Source: Fasciola hepatica (lineage: Eukaryota > Platyhelminthes > Trematoda > Plagiorchiida > Fasciolidae). From it: DNA of 64,000 nt. Of the stretch, positions 1 to 14,854 are shown piece by piece. Both the position numbers and the translations under genes were made by a program. The notes beneath the pieces are model-generated. The model did no database searches, had not been told where the DNA came from, and saw only the letters and a program-made list of their open reading frames with translations. The first letter of the stretch is position 1, and every line of letters begins with the position of its first letter. The stretch spans positions 4,402,001 to 4,466,000 of the forward strand of contig CANUEZ040000140.1 in the NCBI GenBank assembly GCA_948099385.1, written 5' to 3'.

Positions 1-2690
1 GGGTCTAGGAAAAAACACTCAAGAAGAACACAAATAAATCCACATTAAAGATTTGCTTTTTCAACCGCGAAATGCTTTTGGATCGATTTTAGTATCCAAA
101 AACAGTAGAAAATTGAGTAAACACATATACGACCAAAGTCTCATGATCAGAAATCCTTTTCCGAGTAATTCAAAAAAGTCTTAAAAAGGAAACAGGAACA
201 AGCAAAAATTTACTAAGAAGAGGGGGCTATCTGAGCGCAAAGATATAGTTTCATATGAGTAAACAAGAAATTATTTCTTTGTGATAGTTTACGTAGTATA
301 CTCCCGCCTAAAATCATTTGTATTCTGAGGACTTGCAAGTTTTTTTCCCACCCGGGTAAATTACATTCCATTTCACATAGCCATTTTTTTCCAGTCAGTT
401 TCTTTTCTGGTCTTGTCCACCTCGTACAACGGAGGTGATGTGGTATAATTAATCAAATCCTCAATTGGTCGTTCACATTATATCGATCAGATGGGAACTC
501 TTGAGACTTCGTATCTATTTTATCTTCATTCAATGTGATTTCCTTCACGTTACCAATCAAGATTAGCCAACATTTTACTCAAAGCCCTCAGTTCTTTCTT
601 TTGCACATTCTCCAAACTTGATTTACCCACTTTCATAGATGATTCGCAACCCAGCAAACAACTTCGTGAATTACACACATTAACCATTATTTGCACTAGC
701 TGTTTCTTAGAAGTTATCTTCATATCACGATGACACTATTTTCGGTATCCAAGCTTTATAGTTAGTTCAAGGCAAAATAACCACATGGGATAATCAATCA
801 ATCTCTGATGAAACGAATACGCATAATTCTACTAACACAAGAAAAGCCACAACTGACTGCCAAACTGGAATAAATGTCAAGTTAATTAGGTGAATAACCA
901 GTTTCCTGCATCACACTCGCTGGAGTTCAGTGACAATGGGAATCAGACTGAAGCTTTCCGTTCAACCTAAACTTTTGGGGGTAAAAGACCAAGGCTGATG
1001 TGCAGAGCAGTGTGGGCACTCATCTATGCTCAAATAGAATTTGCGCAATCGGTGAGAGACCTTCGTCCTAACCTCTATCGTCGAACGTATCGGATATTAA
1101 CGGACAATATAACTCCTCTAATTGCAATCCCTTTTGTTGAAGGAACAAAACAAAATTACGCGTGCAAGCCTAGTTTTAGAGCCATTATCCACACCTAATC
1201 CCTCTTACTTTCCGAACTTATGTAACTCTCATAGGATGTGGTCTAAATGGTGATGAGGAATCAGTGAAAACACATATGTTGGTCACTTTCCATGATTTCT
1301 GATGTACTGTGTGAACCATTGAAAAAACTTTAGATCATGGTTTAACAGCTCGTGAAATTGCATTCCTCGATAAAATCATCATCCAAAGAACACGTCCCAT
1401 TCCAAATCGTAGTCGTATCTTGGCCGAACTGCTATGTAATTCAGAATTTGTTCATCAAAAGTCACCTAGTCCTATAAGCAGAATGAGTGATTTGTATCAT
1501 ATCTGAATACATGGAGAACGGAAACCTTCGGTGAAGCGCTGCCAGTTTTTCTCATTTTCGCCCTTACGTCCAAAGTACTTTCTAGCCGAGCCCTTATCTT
1601 TCAACCCCAAGAGATCTAGCTTTCAGGTCCGCACTCCGTATGACTGCTTCTTGGAGCCCGTGTGACAAGTGAATTCGTGCTAAATCCTGTACGAACCACT
1701 ACTCCGGACTGGCTGACCAAGCCGACTCAAAAGCCGTCAGATCAATATGTCAACCGTCTGAATTGTTTTGCGTTGCCATGTTATTTAGAACTTTAGAACT
1801 TTGCTCGGTGTACCCTTTGAAGCTCCGGCAGCGGAAAACCACATCCAATGGAGATGGAATTACGTGAAATATCTTGTCTTCTCTCAGGTACCTGGTAACC
1901 TCAACGTGGCTTTCAGCTATAAACATTGTATTTTCCAAAATACTCAAGTTAGGCGAAATAGAGACGCATACCACAAGGTTTAGCTCAGATCAAGTCAAGT
2001 CAATTAAATGCTTTACACACCCAAACAGGTGAATATTCTGCTGTCATAAATACATAACATTTTTCAAATAAGGAAATAACGAAAAGTGAAGAAGAATGGT
2101 CTTCAACTCAATGACAGTTCGATCAGAATTGTTAAGGATTCTCACACGGTAAGGGACAGCGGAACACTTAAAGGTTTGCTATGACCAGCGAAGTGAATGT
2201 ACATCTTCGCCTTATATTTGTCCGAATAGTTTTCTACAAACGTTTGAATGCTGTGATTACAAATGCTGCGAAGGAAACACACTCAATGTACTACGGCATC
2301 TCGAAATATGCCTGAGTGACCTCGAGAAAAGTTTCAACTATTTTGCAAACAGTCCGGGGAACCTTACGGGGAATTCATGAGGCCAATGTGGAGTAATGAT
2401 AGCGTAAACAAAATGCTGAATTAACGAAAGTGGTACGGTGAAATCTTTCAAGACGTAGCACATAAAATTTAACCTAGTAAATTTTGCAAAATCGACCGAA
2501 ATATGGTCCGGCAATACAAGATTTCGTGTTACATTAAAAGGCGAGGTACGTTGCCAATGTAGATCGAAGAACTTCATCACCGTTACCATGAACAGGTGTA
2601 GTATATTCTAGAACTAATCATGCACCTACCTCTTTCTGGAAGACAGTAAAGTAAATCCGTAAATCGGAAAGTGGTGATAGCTAGGTTGGA
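1..2690. other. No gene recognised
   Basis: Both strands hold only short open frames without recognisable domains. I see no splice-bounded exon series, RNA gene or long repeat. This reads as intergenic or intronic sequence. Confidence 0.5.
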
Positions 2691-2699
2691 ATTCTAAAT

Positions 2700-3030
2700 C
2701 CCCCGGCTGTGCTTGAGACACCTTGATAAAGAATTTGGAAAACAGAGTCACTAAGGTAGGGTATAACTAATACTGCGTCGTCAGCGTATTCAGTGACCCA
2801 TAAGCAGTCGGAAGTAGATGGGTAAGTACAGAACAAGAGTGATGATAAAATGGAACTTTGTAAAACACAGTTTGGAAACTGCAGGGGAGAAAGCCTCTGC
2901 TACGATAGCTTGTAAATTATCGAAGTCTAAAAAGGTAATTAAATACCAAGACAATGGTAAAAGTTTGGACACCGCCAACAGAATGAAAGTGGTGTAATTT
3001 TCCTCTTTAAACACAAAAGAAAACTTCACT
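2700..3030 (-). pseudogene. LINE reverse transcriptase scrap
   Basis: Read on the minus strand, positions 2791-2777 encode EYADD followed by AVLV, the form the catalytic C motif takes in RTE/CR1-type LINE reverse transcriptases. About 140 bp upstream in the same direction a separate frame reads ITFLDFDN, resembling motif A (FLDFxxAFD). The spacing is too short and the frames differ, so this would be a decayed copy with an internal deletion. Only two motifs support the call, and no endonuclease or 3' tail was found. It could be a chance match, though the A-then-C order and shared strand argue against that. Confidence 0.4.
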
Positions 3031-5112
3031 GCAATCTCAAAGGAGGATTTTGACAGCTTTGCTCTTCTTGTCTAAGGCTGACTGAACCCATTGGGACAAG
3101 TAGGCAACCATATCTACAGTAGAGTAAACTGATAGGCATCAAATGATTTCAGATATGGTGTCATGATTTGAAATAGACCATCCTCAAATGTCTTTAGAAC
3201 GACAGAAATGCAACCTATAGACCAGATCTTGGTATGTGTGGTCGAAGCCACTATTAAATAGTCAGGGATACTGTTCTGAGGCAGGTTTTGGCTTTATGAC
3301 CCACAAAGTCTTTGGATACAAGTGCTGCACAAAAGTATGGGACGAGTTACCATGACTTTCCTTCTTTGACACTTATAAATCACTCTTATGGAGGGTTCAG
3401 TTATTATTGTTAACCAGTTGCGATTCGTGGAAACTTTAGTCCTCCGGCAAGAATATGTCTGGATACATTTATCTGGTTGCCGAATGAATAATTTCCTCCA
3501 TTTCCCAGTGTGTTCATCCGACGCGGGACGATAGAATTTTAGTTGATACTGATCAAGAAAAGCCAACTCTGAAGGAAGGACGAGTGACACTGTTAATCCT
3601 CTGAAACATCGTAGAAAAAGCTTGTTTGCCTAAATACGATTTGCTCTTTTTTGATGCAGGGCTTGATTAAATCGAAACACGAGTCCAGGAACAAATTCAC
3701 TGTGACCTTTACTAGCCAACTTTGTCTGACTGAAGGGGTGCAATATAAATGTAAAAAACTGTTTGCACCTAAGAACCAAGGAATTGAAGCAGCGCAGTTG
3801 ACTTTGAAGTGTGAAGCCTCACATAAGTTTCTATAAACCCACCTCCGAATACGATATGGACTGTGACATTATGGATTCCGTGCTCACTCATGTGAAACAA
3901 CAAACATGATCGAAGAACGACATTTCATGAAGGTAATCAGGATCACAAGTTGACCAATGAGAATTCCTTGTTTCCAGTATTGGTGGTAACTGTATCAAAT
4001 GTCATGTTTTCAAAACATTTCATTTCACCTGTCTGTGGTTTGATTCCAACTTCAGATACCACTCGCGAGGCTGCCTACGGCTGTGACGTGACGTGATTAG
4101 CTGACAATTTTGTATTTCTTAACCTCTTTGGGTAACAAGAAGTGCACTATGGAAAATTAGTTTCTGGATGGACTACTCGATTTTAAACAAACTTACTTGT
4201 AGAGGAGTAATCAAGTCAAATGATAAAATGGGAGTGAATCAAAAACACGAGTGCCCAAAAAAGCAGCATTTACCTATGTTCCAACTTATACCAACCATAA
4301 CTACCCACCAGATTCTGAGTGGAAATGAAACTCGCAAGGATGCAACTGGTAACACCATTGTAACATTGAAGATCATCTTTTAATTATTCTGATGAACTTC
4401 TCGGTAGGGTTTGTTACTTCGGGATCTCGAATATTTATTGTTGTTTGAGTGATTGATTGATTGATCGTCTAATGTAAGTTTCTTCAACAGAAAAGTAATA
4501 AAATTTCGCACACGGTAACGGCTACGCTGCGACTAAAGCTTTTCTGTGACACTTTTTCCATGCATGAACACCTTTAAGTTGTAGAAGGATGTGATTTTGT
4601 CTGTTTGTTGTTAAAACGTGTACGAAAGCATCGAAAAATAGTTGTGCAAAACAAGTAGGAGCCAGACATTTGTTTGTCTCACTTCTCACAATGGTAATTG
4701 CAAGCTTACTAACGTGACATTAAAAACAGTTGCGAAGATGTGATGAAATCTTTGACTGGAAAAACAAAAACGAATCACTTCGCACCAGAAAATTTTGTTT
4801 TTTTACATTAAGTTATTAAAAATGGTATGAATGGTGACTTTTAAATGTCCCGTTTTTTATTCCAGCTGTTTCATTCGTGGACCACAAGGTACTATGCTAT
4901 AATTTGGGTTGTGAACTCGCAACATCCTCCGGTTGAAATCAGAACGAATAAAAGCATAACAAGCAGAAAAGAGGAGAAATTTATAAACACAAATCATGAA
5001 GGCGACGGAGGATTTCGTATGCAGTTTCTTTATGCTTGATGACACTGCATCCAATTTTCTACCATCTAGTAAAAAGTAACATTTTAGGTTAAAAAAAATC
5101 TTTCCTTTTAAA
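3031..5112. other. No gene recognised
   Basis: Only short open frames (up to 98 codons) without recognisable domains. No tandem repeat or RNA gene seen. Confidence 0.45.
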
Positions 5113-5690
5113 TTAGGGTTTTTCCCATAAAGGCGAGGTGTGAATCGAGGTCAGCTTAATCCAGGGGCAGCAATGCACGCTTCGAAGATGCAGAAAGTAC
5201 CTCAAAGTGGCTACATTCTTGTTTAAACTATCTAAAGGAACTTTCAGCCCGGCAAGATCTTCTGTCAGAAGCATAACATGATTAGCATATTCAGAATCAA
5301 ACACTTTGCTGTCTGAACATAGACCCAGGCCGCTATTCTTCCACCAGGGCGAGGCTTCTTTTAGAACCACTTGAATAAGAGAGTTGAAATAGAGGGGTCA
5401 TAAAGGGCAACTTTTACGCCCATCACGTTCCCTGACGAATTTGAGTAAAACATCGCCGTAAACATGAATTCAACTCCAGCTCCTTGCGTACAGTGACAGT
5501 CAAATGTAGAATAATTTATCCTGTACACTCTAGTCGAGTTGAACGGTTCAGATCAAGGAACACTGTAGATGTTGACGTATGGAAGGTGCACTAGTGCTCT
5601 TAGATATATTTCAGGACGAATATTTGATCAATACCCTCTGGCCAGGTCAGAAACCTGCTAAACTGCCGCGCTCACACCTTTCCATAGTGC
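5113..5690 (-). pseudogene. Decayed RTE-like LINE reverse transcriptase
   Basis: On the minus strand, in order, broken frames give a stretch resembling the RTE signature around 'LTRPEGVDQIF' (seen here as TWPEGIDQIFVLKYI near 5630). It is followed by a VFLDL motif-A match near 5570. The final open frame (5370-5113) reads SEYANHVMLLTED in place of the usual EYADDIVLL, followed by a leucine-rich stretch typical of the region after the C motif. The catalytic Asp pair is lost (ADD to ANH) and several stops intervene, so this is a dead fragment. RTE-type LINEs are established residents of fluke genomes; the family call is inference from motif wording. Confidence 0.6.
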
Positions 5691-8600
5691 TGAATAATCA
5701 GCGGAGATTATTGCCGGCAAACAATTTGGATGCGTTTTTATAAAGCCAATTCATGATTTGAATTTTCTCGGTCGCCAATCAAATCATTTCTTGAGAACCA
5801 TTTTATTCCTCAAGATCTTCGTGAAGTCTATCCAGGTGCGCTTTCCGACGCATCTTACTGTCTCTCATGGTTCCTCACGGTTTGCGTATAAACCATAAAG
5901 GCACCTTTGATATGCTGCAAGTTCCCTCGTGCATCTTACCAGCAAAATGTTGAATGACGAATGGAATTCAGTAACCTGTGCGCTTCTTCGTTACTTTTCC
6001 AATTTGGATTCATTTCCACGGTCCCAGCTCTTGGTGAAACAGGTTTCTTTTGGATTTACAAGACAATTGCTTATTTGACTATCAGTAGGTTTTATATTCT
6101 TTGAGCAGATTTGTTGCACCGTTACTGTGCCGTGTAAGATGGTTCTCAGCTATTATAAAATAGAGCGAGCTTGAAACCTGTGAAACTGACCACATGAGAG
6201 GAAACTAGTGGGAGCCACATTTGTTGTCTGAACTAACAACGCGTTGGGAAAACACAGTGACCACTCACTAGCACACAGAAAGTGGCTGTTGTTCTCATGG
6301 AAGCTCACTTTATTCGAGTTTTATTCAAAACTCTGAACATGAACACACGAGATCAAACATTTCGATAGATCAGCTTGACATTTTCATCGTGGATGAGCTT
6401 TACTCCATATTTTCGGGTACCCTCAAAGCTTCCACTTCTTTCTAACCAGGATTTGATCACTACTCTTGGAGCATTAGTTTATTCAGTCCTCCAGACAGTC
6501 GACGTGTTTTGACTGATTGTCATGCTGTTGTGAAACGCAGATTTCATGTGTACAAGCCCTTAACGAAAAAAGTTAGAAATACTACAGAAAGATACACATA
6601 CAATAAAATATCAGCTTCCGGTGAATTCACAAAAACATCAAATCGGATTTCTTAATCACTGTCCACTTCAACAAACCAAAAGGATGAGGCAGGAGAATCA
6701 GCGATGAGGACTGAAAGAGAATACTGACGCAACATGTCCTCTGCGTTTTTGTTTTCCTTGTATCAAACGGTTTTCGACGAAATTGCTGCTTCGAAATGAG
6801 CCTCGTGCGAACTACATGCACTCCCGTTTTGTTGATACATTACAAAAACATGTTTATTTTTCCAAATAAAATCATACCTATTATCTCGCGTGAAACTCTT
6901 CCCCAAACCATGAATAACTGAATCGGTTGGATAGCACTCAGAGCTACGGGTTTATATGATTTCGAACTCGATGTACATATTCACCGAAAATTACCGTATA
7001 TGACTGAGAAACAATGTGACAAAGACGACGAACGATAAGAAACCTTGTAGGCGCTTCACTAAAAATTGCAATGTGTAAGTTGGACGAAAAGGATCCGAAC
7101 CCATGATCAACAACTTGAGAGTACTTCTCCTCAAAAAAATAATTTTGAACTTGCAACATTGATTTTTTTACTCTACTTTCTACTCTGTTTTCTGCTTTTA
7201 TTCCTAAGTACGCCCACAAAAACGTTTCGATTCAAACCATCTGCCGTTCCTCCGATCTCAGTACATTCAGGGAGAATGTGTCAAGTGTTGAAAACTAGTC
7301 CACCTAGTTTGGTCTCACATCGGACACGCTTCAATGCTCGGAGTGATCATTTACCCTTTACCTTCTAATTTCCCCTGCGGAAGATTAAGAATGGGTTCCT
7401 GTGCTAGAGTTGACTCCTTTCACAATCCGGGAATCTCAATATACAGCAACTTCCGGCTGACTTTCGCGTTCAGTTTTGCGTTGAAAAACTTCAACTTTTT
7501 TCATTCTACGTTTGTAATCCTAAACAATTCTAGATATCTCAGTCAAACTTATCTACTAGAGTACATCACTACGTTCTGCTTACCTTGTATATCCTTCTTC
7601 TATGGTATACCTTAAACTTCTGTAGCAAAAGTTCAAATGTCTTATACAAGGTTCGGCGATACTTCGTCGTCTTTCTTTATTCTCTGGTAAGAAAATGGTC
7701 TTTGAACCTATCAAATAACACGTGGAATTTTCTATACTGTTTGGCCACAAGATACTTATGGACATACGCGTCCGTCTCCCACCGATTGGCCTTCCTGCTA
7801 CTCCCGACCGAAAAAGCTGTTTAATTTCCTACGTGGCCTTTTCTCACTGACATTTTTGTGAATTTTCCATTCGGGTACTTGGTAAGCATGTCAAAGAACA
7901 ATGAAAGGGCGGTAACTGTGCTTTGCACTAATCTTTGTACACAACCTCAATTTTATTTATTCACTCTCATCAAAACAGAAAGAAGATACAAAATGTGAGA
8001 TGGGAGCACTTCAGTTAATCTTCCTAATTGTCCAAGTAAAACACACTAGTTCTTGTTCGAATGGGGTAAACAGCCACAGAATAAGAAGAAACGGTGTCAG
8101 ACAAATACGGACACGATTCAGTAAATCATTCAATATTACATTTTCCTTTCATCCCAAAAGTTATCATTATTATGCAGATTATCTTTCACTACTTTGTAAC
8201 CACATGACCTCATTATAACCAATAAAATTGCAATTAAAATATCCTGAGAAGTTTTGTTTACTAGGAAACGAACACTTTGTCTCCATGTTTGAGAAATAAT
8301 GTAGACAACCCATATGATCCTGCAACTTCGTAACTTAGTCACTGGACTATCTCTGAAATGACCTCTGTTTCTTGCATCTCATTGACATCTACCTGCAATA
8401 CTTTGCTCTTCGCCACTGAACTGCTCCCTGAAATGCTCCGCCCAACATTTCAGATGAAGTTCCTCAGATGGAATCAATGACCCGCCGGATTCGTTGTTTA
8501 CCTCCTCTAAACCTGACTTTTATGGATTAGTAATTTTAATTTTAAGTTAGCAACTAATAGAAACGGCTTCAGTCTTGTACATTTTCCTACATTCCATGAT

Positions 8601-11600
8601 ACTCTGATTCTCGCAGTCCCATATCGCGCCGCTAGCAATTTGACGGATCAGAGATTTGCGTAAACCTTGAATGTGGCATCGGCAAGGGTAAGACAGTGGG
8701 TATCTAGCAGAATAATCGATGTAGACGATATCCAGGGTTTTTAATTCTACTTGAAGTGGAATTTTGTGTGATAACGGCAACAGCTTAAAAGTCTTCCTTG
8801 AAATCTTGTCAGTTGCACCGACCATCACCTAGAACTTTCAACCTTGAAAGTGGATTGTCCGTCATTGTCTTGAACAAAGTTTTTGCCGCAGATAGCTTTG
8901 GTGTTGGTTTGAGCACAGACATGACGTAAACAGAAAGGAGCACTGACGAAGGCTTACCTTAGTTCACAGGCGTGGACCAGAATGAGCAACAACCTTCACA
9001 TGATCCATTCAGGCAGAACACAACTACATGAGACGATCTCCGTTGTCAGTGAGAATGACTTGGATAGCAAATACGCTTTCATTTAACCCCTTCCCCACTT
9101 CTCAGCCTCACTCCGAAACAGCTAACTTCGGTGTTGCAATCCCCGGTACTGATCAAATCGTTCGTTAGGCGTACATTTCGAAACACATTAGAATAATTCC
9201 AGCGGAATTTGTTGTTGTCCTCAGGCAAACAGCAATCACTGAAAGCATATACAGACACGACGAAATATTACTGATTTTTCCGTTTCCTGTTGATAACACG
9301 TACAGAAAATTTCAGCCGAAATGCATGCAATGGACTGCTAACTAGGATCCTGCGAAGAGTGAAGCGAGAAACCTAAGTTTTTTTTCTGAGATGGTGATGT
9401 CGATCACATGAGTAGGGTCTAGTATGCGCATTTTGGAGACTGTAAAATTCTGTTTGGAAAATTTAAGGAATTTGACTGATGCAGCTTGTTGTCCGATCTA
9501 ACATAGATTGTGAACAGTGAAGGCAGACAAGTTCAGTAGAGAATTGGGTTTATTCCGCTGTTAAATTTTTAAAACGATCAGACATAACTTCAAAGCCACA
9601 ATAGACCGTCGCATCTTGGAACAGATTAGAGTTGACAGACTGTAGACGGTGAGCAACCCCTGAAAACCTTTACCTGCACACCATCGATGAAGTCATCCTT
9701 TTTGCTTGACTGTGACAACTATCTTTCGTTTTCAGAGGTCAGCGTAGAAGATGTTAAGACTTTTAGGTACGGTGGACAATTTTCCTATTCCGGTAGTTTT
9801 TACCCATAAAACTTTAACGAAAAGCTTTGAAGTATTTGGCACCCAAAATTAGGCATACAAGCTCCTGAGGTTCATTGGATGCTTTATTCAAAGCGAGTAG
9901 TGCTTTTTACTGATGAGAATCTGCTGGATCCGTTGACACGACATTTGACCTGATGACCACATTAAAGTAGATAATGTCATCAGATTGAATCTACTATGCG
10001 GAAAGTCTCTTACGACTCAACCAGGCTCTATTACTTTGTCACTACTGTGTTAAAATAACAAAGAAGTGATTGCAACAATTTAATCCGTGAGGCTCTATCC
10101 CTTCTCGTTTTTAGTGATCTCATCCCCCTTAGTTGAAAGATCAGACCAAAGGCTAAATGCGCGAGAAAGCGCTGGGCAAGGTGGCATTATTCCGCCAATT
10201 ATTTGAAAAAGATTCGGTAATTAAGTAGATACTTGTTAACATAGTGACATTCACTCATACTGGATTGATCATTTATTTTCGCTAATAAATAGAAATCAGT
10301 CTTTTTAAGTGACTGGAATCGTTTTCAAATCTCTCCTTCATTCTGATCTATGAAAGAAAAAAAAAACATGATACGTGCGCTTTAGAATAATGTCCTTAAT
10401 CGCTTGTGCCGCCCACGATCTTAGTCCGTCATGACGGGGTCTATGTAATAAGGTGGCACACTCTGACCTTTTCCAATCGCTCCTATCTTCGATTAGTTAT
10501 TCAATTACCAGAATAGTAAGAATGCAAACAAACGAGCAAATGAAGACTACCTAGAATCTATACTTCCTGAAATTAAATACGATGAGAAACGTTTCACCCA
10601 TCCAGTTCCCTAGATATTCCTTCATCGGCCATTTGTTGCAGCTGTGCTTACCGATTATACCGATGTTTCGAGTGTCATTTCTTTCTGAGAACCTACACGC
10701 AATCGTCTGTACTTCATACCACCCTCAAACAGTTGTATTTTCATGTAGAAAAAACTTCTTTTTCACGCGAAGACAAATTGTGTGCACATATCAACAGATT
10801 TTCTCCTCCCTAATTGACAGGAATATTTAGGGTTCTGTTGTTCCAATATTGTTCGACCACATTTTCACGATTGCGTGATGCGTAAAACACTCGAATGTAC
10901 ACATCTTTCGATAAAAGGAAAAACATAACTCGGTTCAGAACAATTTTCACTGATTATCATCAGTCAGCATTGAGATCTTCCTTCTGTTCGAGTTACTTGT
11001 TTTGATTCATCCTCTCTTTCGAAATTACACGATTGCAAATACTTTCTGTCCAGGACATCAGAAATTGATTCTACGTCAATCTGTTCGCTGTGTGTCTCAT
11101 CCAAACGAACACTTGTTTGTGGTTTACAAACAATTACAATTAGTGTTTAAGTCTGCCAGCATTCCTGGTCCTTTATGCGTTGTGTATAACTACGCTTATT
11201 CGTTCCTCTCGGGGCTACATGACTCCCCTTTAGGATGATGGGTTAGTTGTCCCTTTTCCCTAATTTTGATTCAAAATACTGCTTTGAAATTCTGATAACA
11301 GATGTGGTAGACTTCACTGAGCCAGATAGAGGAGCTGTGTATAGCGAAATTAAGCACAAAGTGCATCTCTTCTGCGAAAAATAATGGTCTGTTACGTGTC
11401 ACTTAGAAGCCCGCTATCTCCATCTCTAGTGAACTTAAACCGGTTTCCGAAAGTCTGGACTGTCTTCCGTGATATCATAAGCAATCACACACAAAATGCT
11501 CGTTTAATGATTTGAAGATCAGAAGCATAACTGGGAAGGTTTTATATAAATTCCAAAGGCGTGTTAGTAAGACCTCAGGGGTAGGTTACCTAAAGTAGCA

Positions 11601-14400
11601 AAATACTCCAGATGAAAATAAGTATCTCAGCTAAATGTATTTACTTCGAACTGCTCCCGTACAGATACAAAAATGCGTAGTACATACTAGCAAAATCGCT
11701 ATTGACAAAACATTTCAGTTGAAGCAGGAAACTGCTCAAAACGAGTGAAAAAGGCAATTCGTAAATGGTAGAATATATTAATTGAACTTATAAGATATTC
11801 AGTAACAAACTTTCGCGTGTACGTGAGAACCAGATTTTGTGAAAACTTCAGTGGGATTCTTCAGTTACTCAGATTCTTTCGGGGAAAGCTGTTAATTAGT
11901 CATAGTTACATGTAAGCATTTCGTCGAAATCGGAGTTAGTAATAACGCTAACAGCTTATAACTACGTCTTCCCTGCGGACAACACACGCACGTAAGCTTG
12001 TATGCTTATTGAAATAGGCATTTTATCTTTGATTTCCGGATTCCATTTGAGGTATCTTTCCCAGGGTCTTCATTCGTCATTCGTGTGGGACAACTCCCAT
12101 ATCCGTTCACCACATGAGCCCTCGAAGACTGATTTCTCGATTGTAGTTATATGACCGTTCCAGTGAACGGAACTTTGTGGATAAGCTCAACAGCTATTCA
12201 ATAACATAAAGTGAGAAGAATTGAGGTAGGTGTATGAAAGAATCGAAAAGATTGGTGCGCAAATCATTATCTACCTGCGAACATCAGTTTGATTTCAATC
12301 GGACAACGCGGTGTGGGTGTTTATGAGAATTACTGTTTTACAAATGCCAGTTAGGGATCATTATTTTCCTCGTAAACTGGGTAACAGTCTGACCATGGCA
12401 CAAAACCAACGGTATAATTATATCCTATTATTAAGAACACCGCAACTGTAAGACTCTAAAAAACAGCTCAGTAACTGAATTTCTCATTAGAGTCATTACT
12501 GGTGGTTCTGTGTCATTTAAATACATGAAAAAAGTATTCCGAAAGGATATTAGTACAACGAGTAGGAATGTAGTGGGTTGAAAAAGGGTAAGTTTGTTGT
12601 GATTTGAATGCCGTCGCACGTAACCCATTAAACTATAACTTCATTTCCGGTATCCAATTAGTAAGGTGAAGCCAGATGTTGACAACCAGATCCGGTGGAT
12701 ACAACAAGTTTGGTTTATGATTGTTCAGTACGTTATCTGTCATTAGTTTTGTGCCTTCTTTCGTATGTAAATACCTTTGCATTACCAAGTCTGGCAAAAT
12801 AGGTACCTGCTGTTCTCGTCTGATCTTGTTAGTTCTTACTAAGAGTAGTACCGGTTTGAGCTACTTCATTAGGCTCGGTATGTCGGGTAAATCCAATCAA
12901 CACAAAAGCTCAAAACTCAATCAGAGCCCACTTCTTATCCGAAGTGAGGGTGATTGAGACCACTGATCAGTCTGATTTCCCACCCGTTTTCAAATTATCT
13001 TTTAAAAATAGTTACATAAAATGATATGTAGGCAGGATTGAGGATCGTCGGAAGCAAACTGGTTCGATACTTTTATTGTACTTAGATTCCATAAGGATGT
13101 TAATTCTGCATGTTTTATTGCATCATCAATGCAGCCTCTGACTAAAGCTGTTCACCGAATCTCACTCGGGACTGTAAAAATCCGTTCACCCTAGGTGAAC
13201 ATGAAGGATATACAGCAGCCCTTTCGTGTATGTTATCAACCTTTCTTCATGGTTTTATCACTTGTTCGGAAAGGAGCATTAGGCAATGACCCAAACCCCA
13301 ATTTCCTCTTCAGTATTTCTTACCAGGCAAGTACAAGGCCCGTACGGGAACGGCAGAGAGTTCACTTGAAACTTTAGAAAGAAAATCGTAATCAGAACTC
13401 TGATTGTGCTTTATTCTTTTATCTTTTTATTTAACTTTCTTTCTATTATGGTACAATATTTCAAGAAGGCGATCACGACCAATTGTAAGCTCCCGATTGG
13501 AGAGTGATTTTCGGCGAAAGCTTCATTGGTATGCGGGACAGGAGGGTCGAAAATCCACCATGATGACCGTTCCACTACCACAGGTCGAATGCGATGTTTT
13601 GGTACTGACAGTTATTAAGTTTATGGTATCCTAACTCTGCCAAGAAATCTTACTTATTCTGTTCAACTGTTCCTTCGTTGTCCCTTTATTTATTTCTGAC
13701 GTATTTCTAGTCACTGTTGAAAGCGATTGGCAGGTTTCCGATTTGCGTAATGACGTTTCTCTGATCAGCAGTTTACAGAACAACCTAGTGTAAATACGTT
13801 CTTTACTGGCATCAACGACGATCCCACGAGCAGTGTTGACTTACATGGTCTTCACTCTGTATTCAGGTCGAGGACTATTTACCGTAATTGGCACAGATGA
13901 ATAGTGAGATTAGTCTGTGGTATTTGGCCAGCAGAACACAGATCCAGGTCCAACGGTCCGTCTGTGACCTATTAATTATCTCCTTCGACGGTTTGTGTAG
14001 ATTTTCCATGAAAAATGTTGGGCTGCTTGCAATCTCTAGTGTGGTTCCTCCTTATTGTTCCTAGAAGCAGGGTCGGTAACTGATCACGATGCAAACCGTT
14101 AAAGATAACATCCTAGTCAAGCTAGAACTATTGTATTTTTGTGATTTGGTAGCAGTAGTTGTTGATTTAGGTTATTATGTTACAGTTTCGTGTCAGATTC
14201 ATGACAAAGCGTCTCACAAAGAGACGCCCCCACCATACTCATCGTCGTGGCAGTTCCCGCCACCCAGACCTAACACGTCACTAGACTCATGAAATATTAT
14301 CAGGCTTGTAGATTGTGTGTCCTCATGACATCGCCCACCTAACTCCCATTGACAAGTCTGCGTGAACCGTCCAAACGCGTGATTCCATTGTGACATCGCC
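5691..14400. other. Long stretch with no recognised gene
   Basis: About 8.7 kb of AT-rich sequence. Open frames are all under about 100 codons and overlap on opposite strands, and none shows a domain I recognise. A weak resemblance to a LINE C-terminal tail at 8547-8828 (minus) was not strong enough to call. The first part of this stretch may include further 5' remains of the LINE at 5.1-5.7 kb, and the last kilobase may include the unrecognised 5' LTR of the element that starts near 14.4 kb. Confidence 0.4.
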
Positions 14401-14479
14401 AAAGCCCGTCCCAGATAACAGATGAACCATTTCTGCTAATCCCGAAGCCACATCCTGAGAGACACCCATTAATAATGAA

Positions 14480-14850
14480 ATGGCTGACCTAAAAACAGTT
14501 CAAACGTTGTCCAACCAAGTAGACACAATCTGTAATGCATTGGCTATTCGTCTACATGCATCACAGGAGGTACCTCATAGACCTAGTTCACGGTTCTGAA
14601 ACAGCCGGTTACGAACATGGTGGTGCAAGTCGCCTATTTTACATCTTCGACTGATCCAATAGCTTCCGGACAGTTACTCTCGATTTAGGTCTGCTGCGAT
14701 ATTTCCAGTGGGTTTTCATCCAATTAGACGTTTAAACTCTTATCACTTATACGGAGTTCTTACTTTTTGCTCTAACAGTGAACCTCAAAAAGGGCAAGCT
14801 GATAGGCACCACAACCAAGCTTTGTGCGATTGGCTTTGACGACCTCACGA
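14480..14850 (+). pseudogene. gag end and protease remnant of copy E
   Basis: A MADLKTVQTLSNQVDTI-like stretch beginning at 14480 resembles the helical end of CsRn1-type Gag. After stops, about 14680-14840 reads TLDLGLLRYFQWVFI and then a TEFL stretch, matching the C-terminal half of the group's retropepsin (TLDLGLRRxFRWxFI ... ADFL). The catalytic DTGA segment is not found, so the protease is truncated. Confidence 0.55.
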
Positions 14851-14854
14851 CTTC

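Noticed and set aside
8547..8828. Minus-strand frame resembling the C-terminal tail of RTE LINEs
   Set aside because: Only loose similarity with no diagnostic motif, and it lies on the wrong side of the RTE scrap at 5.1-5.7 kb to be its end.
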